A stretch of DNA of 64,000 bases. It comes from Arenibacter nanhaiticus (GTDB lineage: Bacteria > Bacteroidota > Bacteroidia > Flavobacteriales > Flavobacteriaceae). A program made the position numbers and the translations under genes. The notes below the pieces were generated by a model, which was not told where the DNA came from, did no database searches, and was given only the letters and a program-made list of their open reading frames with translations. Below, in pieces: positions 54,303 through 62,306 of the stretch. The first letter of the stretch is position 1, and every line of letters begins with the position of its first letter. The DNA is taken from NCBI RefSeq assembly GCF_900141935.1, contig NZ_FQYX01000010.1, forward strand, positions 1-64,000, given 5' to 3'.

Positions 54303-54743
54303 ATGAATACATATAAAGAAATTTTAGACCTACTACCATACAAGGAGCCTTTCTTGTTTGTAAATGACTTGGCAACGGTTAATGATGATGGAGCAACAGG
54401 TTCCTATACCTTTAAGGCGGAGGAAGGTTTTTACAGAGGACATTTTAAAGAATATCCGGTAACTCCTGGCGTTATTTTAACCGAGTGCTGTGCGCAGATT
54501 GGATTGGTCTGTTTGGGCATTTACCTCCTAAAGCAAGAACAGGCCGAATTTAATAATCCCCAAATTGCTTTAAGCCGTTCACAAATGGATTTTTCGTTAC
54601 CGGTGTTTCCGGAGGAAACAGTTACCGTAAGCTCAAGTCTTGTGTATTTTAGATTTCATAAATTAAAATGCCTGGTTAAAATGCACAATGGCAAAGGTCA
54701 ATTGGTATGCCAAGGAGTTTTAGAAGGGATGTTAAAAATATAA
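54303..54743 (+). CDS. FabZ/FabA-like 3-hydroxyacyl-ACP dehydratase, cluster gene 4
   Basis: 146 aa, single hotdog fold. Catalytic pair H47 (RGHFKEYPVTPGVIL) and E61 (LTECCAQIG) matches FabZ. It should dehydrate 3-hydroxyacyl-ACP during chain growth. Gaps are 67 bp to the polyketide synthase gene and 70 bp to the ketosynthase gene. Confidence 0.9.
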   Translation: MNTYKEILDLLPYKEPFLFVNDLATVNDDGATGSYTFKAEEGFYRGHFKEYPVTPGVILTECCAQIGLVCLGIYLLKQEQAEFNNPQIALSRSQMDFSLPVFPEETVTVSSSLVYFRFHKLKCLVKMHNGKGQLVCQGVLEGMLKI

Positions 54744-54813
54744 AAGCATGGAATAAGAATGAGCAAAAACCGGTCGTACATATGAACGTTAAAAAACAAT
54801 ACAAAAAACACCT

Positions 54814-56088
54814 ATGAAAAAGCGTGTCGTAATTACAGGGCTTGGCGTCTGTGCTCCAAAGGGGGTAGGGGTCTCCGACTTCCTTAACACCCTAAAAAAG
54901 GGCGAGAGCGGAATAGCATTTCACCAAGAATTGGCGGCTTTAGGGTTTTCTTGCCAAATTGCGGGAAAACCAGAAGTTACACCCTCTATTTTAGAAGCTT
55001 TTTTTTCGCCTTTGCAAAGAAAAGGCTTAAGAGCTAGTGGTATCGTTTATGGGGTTATTGCGGGTATGGATGCCTGGGCGGATGCGGGATTGGAGAAGGC
55101 GGCCAAGGAAGAACCCGATTGGGACAGTGGTATTGTGTTTGGAGCCGGAACCTTAGGGGTCGATACGTTTAGGGAAGCGATACACCTCATTGATGCCAAT
55201 AAAACAAGAAGACTGGGAAGTACTACGGTGATACAGACCATGGCGAGTGGTATTAGTGCATATTTGGGCGGAATTTTAGGTTGTGGCAATCAAGTAACGA
55301 CCAATTCTTCTGCTTGTGGTACGGGCACGGAGGGCCTTATAATGGGCTATGAAAGAATCAGGTCGGGAATGGCCAGTCGTATGTTGGTAGGGAGTACCAG
55401 TGATAGCGGTCCCTATGTATGGGGTGGATTTGATGCTATGAGAATTTTACCCAGTAAATATAATGATAATCCTATTCTTGCAAGTAGGCCTATGAGCGAC
55501 AGTGCTGCAGGTTTCGTTCCCGGGAGCGGAGCGGGGGCATTGGTACTAGAATCGCTGGACTCGGCCTTGAAGCGTGGGGCCACCATATACGCCGAGGTCT
55601 TGGGTGGGGCCGTAAATAGCGGAGGACAGCGCGGGAACGGTAGTATGACAGCACCCAACAGTACGGCCGTACAACGGTGTATAAAAGCAGCTATAAAAGA
55701 TGCTGAGGTGCAAGGGAGAGACATAGATGTTATCAACGGGCATTTGACAGCAACCAAAAAGGATGTCGATGAAATTCGGAACTGGAGTGAAGCTTTGCAA
55801 AGGAGAGGAATTGATTTTCCCTATATCAATTCGACCAAAGGAATAGTGGGGCATTGCTTGGCAGCATCGGGCAGTATAGAATCGGTAGCCACAGTATTAC
55901 AGCTTAAAGAAGGATTGGTTTTTGGAAACCAGAATTGCCCGGACATTCACCCCGAAATTTTAGCCTATGTGGATGCTAGCAAAATTCCCCAACAAACCAT
56001 TCAATATCAGCCTAAAATAGCAGCAAAAGCAAGTTTTGGCTTTGGAGATGTAAACGCATGTGTTATCTTTAAAGAATATCCTAAATGA
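54814..56088 (+). CDS. Beta-ketoacyl-ACP synthase (KAS II-like), cluster gene 5
   Basis: 424 aa. Thiolase fold with the triad C168 (NSSACGTG), H310 (VINGHLTATKKD) and H347 (KGIVGHCLAASG), all present. It condenses malonyl-ACP with a growing chain. Sequence is divergent enough from housekeeping FabF (e.g. the KRGLRAS and SDSGPYVWGGFDAM segments) to suggest a dedicated enzyme. No chain-length-factor partner, ketoreductase or enoyl reductase is in the cluster, so these are presumably borrowed from fatty-acid synthesis. Confidence 0.93.
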   Translation: MKKRVVITGLGVCAPKGVGVSDFLNTLKKGESGIAFHQELAALGFSCQIAGKPEVTPSILEAFFSPLQRKGLRASGIVYGVIAGMDAWADAGLEKAAKEEPDWDSGIVFGAGTLGVDTFREAIHLIDANKTRRLGSTTVIQTMASGISAYLGGILGCGNQVTTNSSACGTGTEGLIMGYERIRSGMASRMLVGSTSDSGPYVWGGFDAMRILPSKYNDNPILASRPMSDSAAGFVPGSGAGALVLESLDSALKRGATIYAEVLGGAVNSGGQRGNGSMTAPNSTAVQRCIKAAIKDAEVQGRDIDVINGHLTATKKDVDEIRNWSEALQRRGIDFPYINSTKGIVGHCLAASGSIESVATVLQLKEGLVFGNQNCPDIHPEILAYVDASKIPQQTIQYQPKIAAKASFGFGDVNACVIFKEYPK

Positions 56089-56095
56089 CCATCGT

Positions 56096-56353
56096 ATGAG
56101 AAAAGAAGAACGCTTTAGAACCTTAAAGAATATAGTGAAGGTTTATCTCCCGGAAGATGTTTCCGAAGAAGCTATTGAAGCGGAAAGTAATTTCACCTCG
56201 GAGTTAAATATCAATTCGGCTAACTTGGTCGATATCGTCCTCGATGTCGAGGATGCCTTTCATATAAAAATTGAAAATGACGATATGGACCAAATGAAAA
56301 CGGTCCGGGATGCTCTTTATATCATCGATCAAAAACTTTTAAACAAAGCATAA
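56096..56353 (+). CDS. Acyl carrier protein, cluster gene 6
   Basis: 85 aa, acidic four-helix ACP. The phosphopantetheine site is S41 in LNINSANLVDIVLDVEDAF; the usual DSL is NSA here, so a modified carrier loop. It starts at ATG 56096, 7 bp after the ketosynthase stop codon, and is the last gene of the cluster. An upstream in-frame ATG at 56060 overlaps the ketosynthase gene and lacks ACP similarity. Confidence 0.88.
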   Translation: MRKEERFRTLKNIVKVYLPEDVSEEAIEAESNFTSELNINSANLVDIVLDVEDAFHIKIENDDMDQMKTVRDALYIIDQKLLNKA

Positions 56354-56361
56354 AGCACCTT

Positions 56362-57306
56362 TTAAGCAGCTTCCTTTTCGGGGATAAGCAAGGAAGCTAA
56401 TACCCCGCCCGCCAAGGCAACTGAGATCACTGTCAAAGATACCCATTCTGCAATTTCGATATGGTGGGTAAATAGCATTTTTAAACCTACAAAGGCTAAT
56501 ATTACGACTAAGCTATAGTTGATATATCTGAATTTCTCTAGCATACGGGAGATTAAAAAATACATAGAACGCAAACCCAATATAGCTAAAATATTAGAGC
56601 TAAATACAATAAACGGATCGGCTGTAATGGCCAGGATAGCCGGAATGCTGTCTAAGGCAAATAATATATCGGTTAGTTCAATAATAACCAATGCTACAAA
56701 AAGCGGCGTGGCAGCATTGACCCCCATTCGTTTTATAAAGAAATCATGTCCTTTTATGACCGATGTTATAGGGTATACCTTTTTTAGTTGTTTAAAAATA
56801 AAGGATGTTTTTGGGTCAAAACCTTTATCGTCAGATTTTAGCATTTTAAAGGCTGTGAATAACAAGAAAACCCCAAAAACATAAATAGCCCAGTCGAATT
56901 TGGTGATTAAGGCGACTCCAAAAACAATCATCAAGGCCCTAAAAAAGATGGCTCCTAAAATACCCCAAAAAAGGACCCTATGTTGGTATAAGGGTGGGAT
57001 TTTAAAAGAAGAAAATATTACCGCAATAACAAATACATTGTCAATACTTAGCGATAATTCTATAAGGTAACCGGTAATATATTTTAATACCGCATTGTTT
57101 GGTGTCAGCCCTGTAGGGTTGTCTATTAAACCAGAAGAAAATAACCAATATATAACGCCGCTAAAACTTAAAGCTACCGTTACCCAAATAGCAGTCCATA
57201 TGCCCGCTTCCTTGGTTTTTATGACATGGTCGTTTTTGTGGAAAACGCCCAAATCTAAGGCAAGAAATACTATAATTAGACCTATAAAAGCACCCCAAAT
57301 TAACAT
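56362..57306 (-). CDS. TerC/Alx-family membrane protein
   Basis: 314 aa with about eight or nine membrane helices. Conserved acidic membrane residues in LIELSLSIDNVFVIAVIF and IELTDILFALDSIPAILAIT are the family hallmarks. Members export Mn2+ or other cations. It converges on the polyketide cluster with a gap of only 8 bp, so no terminator fits between them. Confidence 0.93.
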   Translation of the reverse strand: MLIWGAFIGLIIVFLALDLGVFHKNDHVIKTKEAGIWTAIWVTVALSFSGVIYWLFSSGLIDNPTGLTPNNAVLKYITGYLIELSLSIDNVFVIAVIFSSFKIPPLYQHRVLFWGILGAIFFRALMIVFGVALITKFDWAIYVFGVFLLFTAFKMLKSDDKGFDPKTSFIFKQLKKVYPITSVIKGHDFFIKRMGVNAATPLFVALVIIELTDILFALDSIPAILAITADPFIVFSSNILAILGLRSMYFLISRMLEKFRYINYSLVVILAFVGLKMLFTHHIEIAEWVSLTVISVALAGGVLASLLIPEKEAA

Positions 57307-57487
57307 AAATACATCCTATTAAAGGCACAAATGTAAGCATCCTTTTTATAAGAATAGAGGGTGAAATATGAAATATTTGAAATAATTATTGTCGGTTTTT
57401 AAACTCATTTTTAGGAGGTTAGTTGAGTGATTATTGTACATCATCGACTTAAGGTTCAATAAATCGTTAAAGGCCATAAAATGCTTT

Positions 57488-57519
57488 TTTGTTATGAGCT
57501 TAAACATCCTTTAATTTTC
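57488..57519 (+). promoter_or_regulatory. Promoter of the small secreted-protein gene
   Basis: TTTG at 57488-57491, 20-bp spacer, TAATTTTC at 57512-57519 (last base C where consensus has G). Confidence 0.45.
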
Positions 57520-57554
57520 GTAAATTAAAGAAGACCCTTTTTAAAGTGCGATTT

Positions 57555-57899
57555 ATGTGCCGTTATATTTTTCTTCCTTGTGTTCTTTTTTGCTTGGCAG
57601 TTTCCTTAAAAACAACTGCTCAAACAAATAATGATACAGTGGTAGTTGCTAAACACGAAATTGTCAATAGGACAATTTTAGAGCAATTTGAGCCAGGGAT
57701 GATTCTTTCCAAAGAAACTAGGATCCGTTTAAAAAAGGACCGGATTTCAGAGGCTAAAAGGAGAAGAGTGTTTTTGGATTCTTTGAGTATTTCAGATCGT
57801 AAAAGAAAAAAGCTACTAAGAGACCTAACAAAAAAACCATTCTCCAACAGGTTGTTGAATAATTTGGCCAAAACATCCTTTAAGGACAGCGAAAACTAA
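57555..57899 (+). CDS. Small secreted basic protein of unknown function
   Basis: 114 aa from ATG 57555 (the frame opens at a GTG 57546). Signal peptide (FLPCVLFCLAVSLKTTAQ). The mature part is very basic with many Lys/Arg residues (RIRLKKDRISEAKRRR, KRKKLLRDLTKK), predicted helical. No family recognised. A possible cell-envelope or nucleic-acid binding role cannot be decided. Confidence 0.6.
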   Translation: MCRYIFLPCVLFCLAVSLKTTAQTNNDTVVVAKHEIVNRTILEQFEPGMILSKETRIRLKKDRISEAKRRRVFLDSLSISDRKRKKLLRDLTKKPFSNRLLNNLAKTSFKDSEN

Positions 57900-57978
57900 A
57901 ACTAGGGAATGTCTCCTGTACATTGGGTAAGTAGAGACCGATAGTGCTTTTTCATAAAACAAATGAATACTAAAATAT

Positions 57979-58017
57979 AAATCCCCTTGCGCAACTTGTA
58001 GTTGCGCAAGGGGATTT
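57979..58017. terminator. 17-bp perfect hairpin between convergent genes
   Basis: AAATCCCCTTGCGCAAC and GTTGCGCAAGGGGATTT flank a 5-nt loop (TTGTA). It lies between the ends of the small secreted-protein gene and HPF. Stability is very high; T-runs are short on both sides, so a bidirectional terminator is likely but another function is possible. Confidence 0.7.
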
Positions 58018-58077
58018 ACATTGACACTTGGTCCTTGAAGTTTAAAACCTTGCTGTCATGAACAGCAATATTGCTTA

Positions 58078-58380
58078 TTAATATGTTTTCATTTTACTTT
58101 TTCTCTTTTCCAATTGACGTTCTATATCATCCACAGAATCGGTAATTGCAATTTCAAACTTACTTCTATTAGATTCGGCAAACAAGCGTGGTCCTGGGGC
58201 ACTTAATCTTATGTTACAAATTAATCCGGTTTCTGGGGTCGAAGTTTTTTCCTTTCTAAAAAACACATCCGCACGGATTATAAAATCATATTTATCTTCT
58301 ATTTTATTGAGTTTTTTGGTCGTTAATTCCTCAAGTCGCGCACTTGCTTTTACATCATCATACTGAAAGTTGATAGTCAT
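58078..58380 (-). CDS. hpf: Ribosome hibernation-promoting factor, short form
   Basis: 100 aa. HPF/YfiA beta-alpha-beta fold (VKASARLEELTTKKLNKIEDKYDFII, then VFFRKEKTSTPETGLICNIRL and EIAITDSVDDIERQLEKRK). Length fits the short HPF class without dimerisation tail. It binds the small subunit and inactivates idle ribosomes. Confidence 0.92.
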   Translation of the reverse strand: MTINFQYDDVKASARLEELTTKKLNKIEDKYDFIIRADVFFRKEKTSTPETGLICNIRLSAPGPRLFAESNRSKFEIAITDSVDDIERQLEKRKSKMKTY

Positions 58381-59187
58381 AAGGTATAGGTTTTAAGTTA
58401 ATAAATCGCTCTTGAATAGCTCTGTGTATTCAATGATTTAAGGTAGTCTTTCTTTTCAATAAAGCCAAACGAATTTTTATATTAATTTTTTTAATGGGTA
58501 CTATTGCACAGCCCCATGCAGCAGCCGTCTTGTACTTGTTGCTACGGTTTACAGACCTATGGGAGTTTTTATGTTATTTTATGAAATGAGCATGCGCGAA
58601 AGCTGGTCGCAAAGATGAATTCAGTTATGCGAATTACATGCTTGTACTGAGGGCAGCCGAAGTATGACCGCTAAGAAAACAATAGATAACTGCATATGAA
58701 ACTTTGAGTCGAATCTTTCTAGGTGTTTTGGGTTAAAGGAGTGGCAGGAATCGTATAGATCCTAAGTATCTAATAAAATATTATAAAGGGGCAGTGGGTT
58801 CATTGGGGAAGTCGCATATGGATCTATAAAAGTAATAAAGTAAGAATGACAGAAAAGTATCAAAAGAAATGCTGGTCCAAGCTTTGGGAGCTAGCCAAGA
58901 TAAAAATTTAAAAAGGCTTCTTTTTACCATGTCAGAAGGAAAACGTTTTTTGTATTCAACAGTAGCGTTTTGGAGATATTAAATATCAAAAATGCTATCT
59001 CATACAAGTATTTTGTAGCTATTATATAGTTGTGGAATTCTTTGCGGTCGAAATTAGTGAATTTAAGTACATTTGGTGAAATTGGTGCATTTTTATTAAT
59101 GGACTTTAGGAGTATTTCAAATTTCGATAGCGTTCCCTTCTTTTTATAAGGATTATAAACTTTACCTTTGCCCAAAATTATTAGGAG
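58381..59187. other. 800-bp stretch without a supportable gene
   Basis: Nothing coding is convincing. A leftward 83-codon frame (58924-59175) has no recognisable family. Near 58640-58665 the sequence TACTGAGGGCAGCCGAAGTA resembles a short motif I recall in flavobacterial intergenic regions. A TACCTTTG box at 59163-59170 is the likely -7 element of the helicase gene. Confidence 0.45.
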
Positions 59188-60543
59188 ATGAATACCTTTG
59201 AAGATTGCAATCTATCAAAACAATTACTATATGCTATTGACGATTTAGGCTTTAGCAATCCGACACCAATACAGGCCGAAGCTTTTTCGGTAATTATGTC
59301 AGGATCTGATGTTGTCGGTATAGCACAGACGGGAACAGGAAAGACCTTTGCTTATATGTTGCCTATCTTACAGGATCTAAAATTTTCCAAACAGCTAACC
59401 CCGAGAGTTTTGATATTGGTTCCGACCCGGGAACTGGTGCTTCAGGTGGTAGAACGCATTGAAGCATTTGCTAAATATTTAAGTGTAAGAGTAACCGGGA
59501 TTTACGGAGGCGCAAATATCAATACACAGCGTCAGGCCGTTGCCCGGGGATGTGATATTTTGGTGGCCACTCCAGGTAGGTTGTACGACCTTACCTTGGA
59601 CAGAACCCTAAAATTAAGGGATGTTAAAAAATTAGTGATCGATGAGGTTGATGTTATGCTAGACCTTGGTTTTCGATTTCAAATTACCAATATTTTTGAA
59701 TTGTTGCCTCCACGAAGACAAAACATTATGTTCTCGGCCACAATGACCGACGATGTGTCTAAGCTGATCGATGATTTTTTTATCGCCCCGGCCAGAATTT
59801 CTATTGCCGTTAGTGGTACGCCGCTAGAAAATATAGCGCAAAGTTGTTATTCAGTAGAAAATTTTTATACCAAGGCAAATTTGTTGGAGTACCTTTTAAA
59901 GGATAAAACTACCTATAAAAAAGTGTTGGTTTTTGTTTCTAACAAAAAAAGTGCCGATAGGTTGTTTCAAGCCATGGAAACCGTTTACGGGAACGAGGCT
60001 TGTGTCATTCACTCCAACAAAACACAGAATTATAGAATCCGTTCTATCAAACAATTTGATGAGGGCAAGAACCGAATATTGATTTCTACGGATGTGATGG
60101 CTAGAGGATTGGATTTAGATAAAATTACCCATGTGGTAAATTTTGACACTCCAAATTACCCCGAAAACTATATGCACCGAATTGGGCGTACCGGTAGGGC
60201 AAAGGAAAAGGGAACTTCCGTATTATTCTATACCGAAAAAGAAAGGGAGGCAAAAGAGGCTATTGAGAGTTTAATGGCGTATGAGATCCCAACCATAGAT
60301 TTTCCAGAAGCAGTAGAAGTATCAGAGGAATTGACTCCCGAAGAAAGACCTCAGAATTTTGAGCTTAATAATCCAGTAAGAGCGTCAGAAACCGAGGGCC
60401 GCGGAGCGGCTTTTCATGAGAAAAGTGATAAGAACAAACGAGTAAATTTAGGTGGCTCCTATAAGAGGGAAATAGCCAAAAAGTATAAAAAACCAAAAAC
60501 TCGTGGGGATAAGAATTTTGCAAAAGGCAAAAAGAAAAGATAA
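59188..60543 (+). CDS. DEAD-box RNA helicase, RhlE/SrmB type
   Basis: 451 aa. Q motif (GFSNPTPIQAEAF), motif I AQTGTGKT, Ia PTRELVLQV, II VIDEVDVM (DEVD in place of DEAD), III SAT, IV-VI (LISTDVMARGLDL, HRIGRTGRAKEKG). The C-terminal tail from about 375 is Lys/Arg/Glu-rich and probably binds RNA. Roles are ribosome assembly or cold adaptation. TACCTTTG at 59163-59170 gives a short 5' leader. Confidence 0.93.
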   Translation: MNTFEDCNLSKQLLYAIDDLGFSNPTPIQAEAFSVIMSGSDVVGIAQTGTGKTFAYMLPILQDLKFSKQLTPRVLILVPTRELVLQVVERIEAFAKYLSVRVTGIYGGANINTQRQAVARGCDILVATPGRLYDLTLDRTLKLRDVKKLVIDEVDVMLDLGFRFQITNIFELLPPRRQNIMFSATMTDDVSKLIDDFFIAPARISIAVSGTPLENIAQSCYSVENFYTKANLLEYLLKDKTTYKKVLVFVSNKKSADRLFQAMETVYGNEACVIHSNKTQNYRIRSIKQFDEGKNRILISTDVMARGLDLDKITHVVNFDTPNYPENYMHRIGRTGRAKEKGTSVLFYTEKEREAKEAIESLMAYEIPTIDFPEAVEVSEELTPEERPQNFELNNPVRASETEGRGAAFHEKSDKNKRVNLGGSYKREIAKKYKKPKTRGDKNFAKGKKKR

Positions 60544-60591
60544 ATGTGCTTGGGCAAGACTTTTGATGCCTAAGGAATATCTTCGGTGTAT

Positions 60592-60837
60592 ATGACAGAT
60601 AAAAAAAATAAAACCAAAGGTCAGGAAAATAATCCTTTACATGGGATAACCTTGGCCACTATATTGGAGGAATTAGTAGCCCATCACGGTTGGCAGACGC
60701 TTGGCGAGAATATCAATATCCGATGTTTCAACCAAGACCCTTCCATAAAATCGAGTTTAACCTTTTTAAGAAAAACTCCCTGGGCCAGAGAGAAGGTAGA
60801 AAAACTATACCTAAAATTAATTAAGAAAAAAAAGTAA
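60592..60837 (+). CDS. VF530 (DUF2132) family DNA-binding protein
   Basis: 81 aa. [20 protein letters not shown], then [16 protein letters not shown] and [16 protein letters not shown] are the family signature. Small, basic; the fold binds DNA in known members, but the role is unknown. The ATG 60592 is preferred to a GTG two codons earlier. Followed by a terminator. Confidence 0.9.
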   Translation: MTDKKNKTKGQENNPLHGITLATILEELVAHHGWQTLGENINIRCFNQDPSIKSSLTFLRKTPWAREKVEKLYLKLIKKKK

Positions 60838-60856
60838 GGCACCTCAGTGTTTTTTA

Positions 60857-60890
60857 GGAGCTTTTTAAGGTCTAAAAAGCTCCGTTCTTT
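60857..60890 (+). terminator. Terminator of the VF530 gene
   Basis: GGAGCTTTTTA / TAAAAAGCTCC, 5-nt loop, 20 bp after the stop codon; T-rich tail GTTCTTT. Confidence 0.8.
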
Positions 60891-61037
60891 CCACAATATT
60901 ATTCCTAGTTACGCGACAGTTCTTTTTTGTGCTATCCTTGAAGCTTTAAAGGCTAAAATTTAATGAAGATATATTTTAGTCCTATATTTAGCCAATTTGG
61001 CTGGGAATAATAACAATAACAATAAAATTCATATTAG

Positions 61038-62030
61038 ATGAAATCATTTACGATAGTAGAAATAAACGAACTTTTAAAAGGAGAACTCGTCGGTACTTGT
61101 GATGAGCAAATAACAGGAGCTGAACAGCTTGAGAGAGCTACTGCCCAGCAAATTACTTTTATCGGAAGCAACAAATTTGCTAAACTTTGGGAGGCTTCAA
61201 AAGCAAGTGTTGCTATTGTAGATGCAAAGATAAAATTAGAGCCAGGTGACAATAGAGCGCTCATTAGGGTTAAAAATGCCGATTTGGCCATGGCTACACT
61301 ATTGGAAGCTTTAGAGCCCGCACCACCTGTCCTAGAAGAAGATATTCATCCAACGGCCGTGGTACACGAATCTGTCGTATTGGGAAAAGGATGCAAAATA
61401 GGAGCAGGGTGTTATGTTGGTAAAAATGTAGTATTGGGAGATGGGGTTGTCCTATATCCCAATGTTAGCATATTCGACGATTCTAAAATTGGGCATCATA
61501 CGGTAGTATGGTCGGGAACCGTAATTAGGGAACGCAGCGAAATTGGGAACCATTGTATTTTTCACATCAATGTGAGTATTGGTGCCGATGGATTTGGCTA
61601 TAGACCTAGCGATGATGGTAGAGGATTGGTGAAAATACCACATATAGGAAATGTTATTATTGGAAACTATGTAGAGATTGGAGCTAATTCTTGTGTCGAT
61701 AGAGGCAAGTTTAGTGCTACCATTATCGGTGATGGATGTAAAATTGATAATTTAGTCCAGATAGCACATAATTGTATTTTGGGCAGATCTTGTATTATGG
61801 CAGGCCATAGCGGACTCGCTGGCTCGGTGACCCTGGGAGATGGAGTGATCATAGGAGGAAGTGCCTCCATCAAGGATCACACTACTATCAATTCAGGCGC
61901 CGTTATTGGAGCTGGTTCTGGAGTTATGGGCGATGTTGATGCAGGGAAGACTGTTTTGGGGTATCCCGCTACGGACGCCAGAGATATGCTGAAACAATGG
62001 GTAGCTCTTAAAAGATTATCCAAAAATTAA
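61038..62030 (+). CDS. lpxD: UDP-3-O-acylglucosamine N-acyltransferase
   Basis: 330 aa. N-terminal uridine-binding domain (about 1-95), then left-handed beta-helix hexapeptide repeats (from about 100, IHPTAVVHESVVLGKGCKIG). The conserved catalytic His is in QIAHNCILG; SIGADGFGYRP and GAGSGVMGD are typical. It adds the second acyl chain in lipid A synthesis. Palindrome AGCCAATTTGGCT at 60990-61002 lies 36 bp upstream of the ATG. Confidence 0.95.
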   Translation: MKSFTIVEINELLKGELVGTCDEQITGAEQLERATAQQITFIGSNKFAKLWEASKASVAIVDAKIKLEPGDNRALIRVKNADLAMATLLEALEPAPPVLEEDIHPTAVVHESVVLGKGCKIGAGCYVGKNVVLGDGVVLYPNVSIFDDSKIGHHTVVWSGTVIRERSEIGNHCIFHINVSIGADGFGYRPSDDGRGLVKIPHIGNVIIGNYVEIGANSCVDRGKFSATIIGDGCKIDNLVQIAHNCILGRSCIMAGHSGLAGSVTLGDGVIIGGSASIKDHTTINSGAVIGAGSGVMGDVDAGKTVLGYPATDARDMLKQWVALKRLSKN

Positions 62031-62306
62031 GTACTAGAGTACCCTGATCTTTTAATAATAATGCGTCACTTCTCTTCTGTATGGTGTTTCTATGTACACG
62101 GCGGTTAGGGTTATCAATAGATTAGGGTGGTCTTTTTCCTTCATTTGTGTATCCTAAAAATTACATCTCGCTACTTCTGAATTTTCCCAATGGAAAGAAG
62201 GTGTAAGATTTTATCCTATGTGAAAAATTAATTCATAGTTTTTTCAAAAATATTCTTCAAACACCCAACAAAGGCCGTAATTTTGCAGTCCTAAAAAAAA
62301 GAGAAT

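Noticed and set aside
58924-59175. 83-aa leftward frame before the helicase gene
   Set aside because: AT-rich low-complexity sequence that overlaps the helicase promoter; no family.
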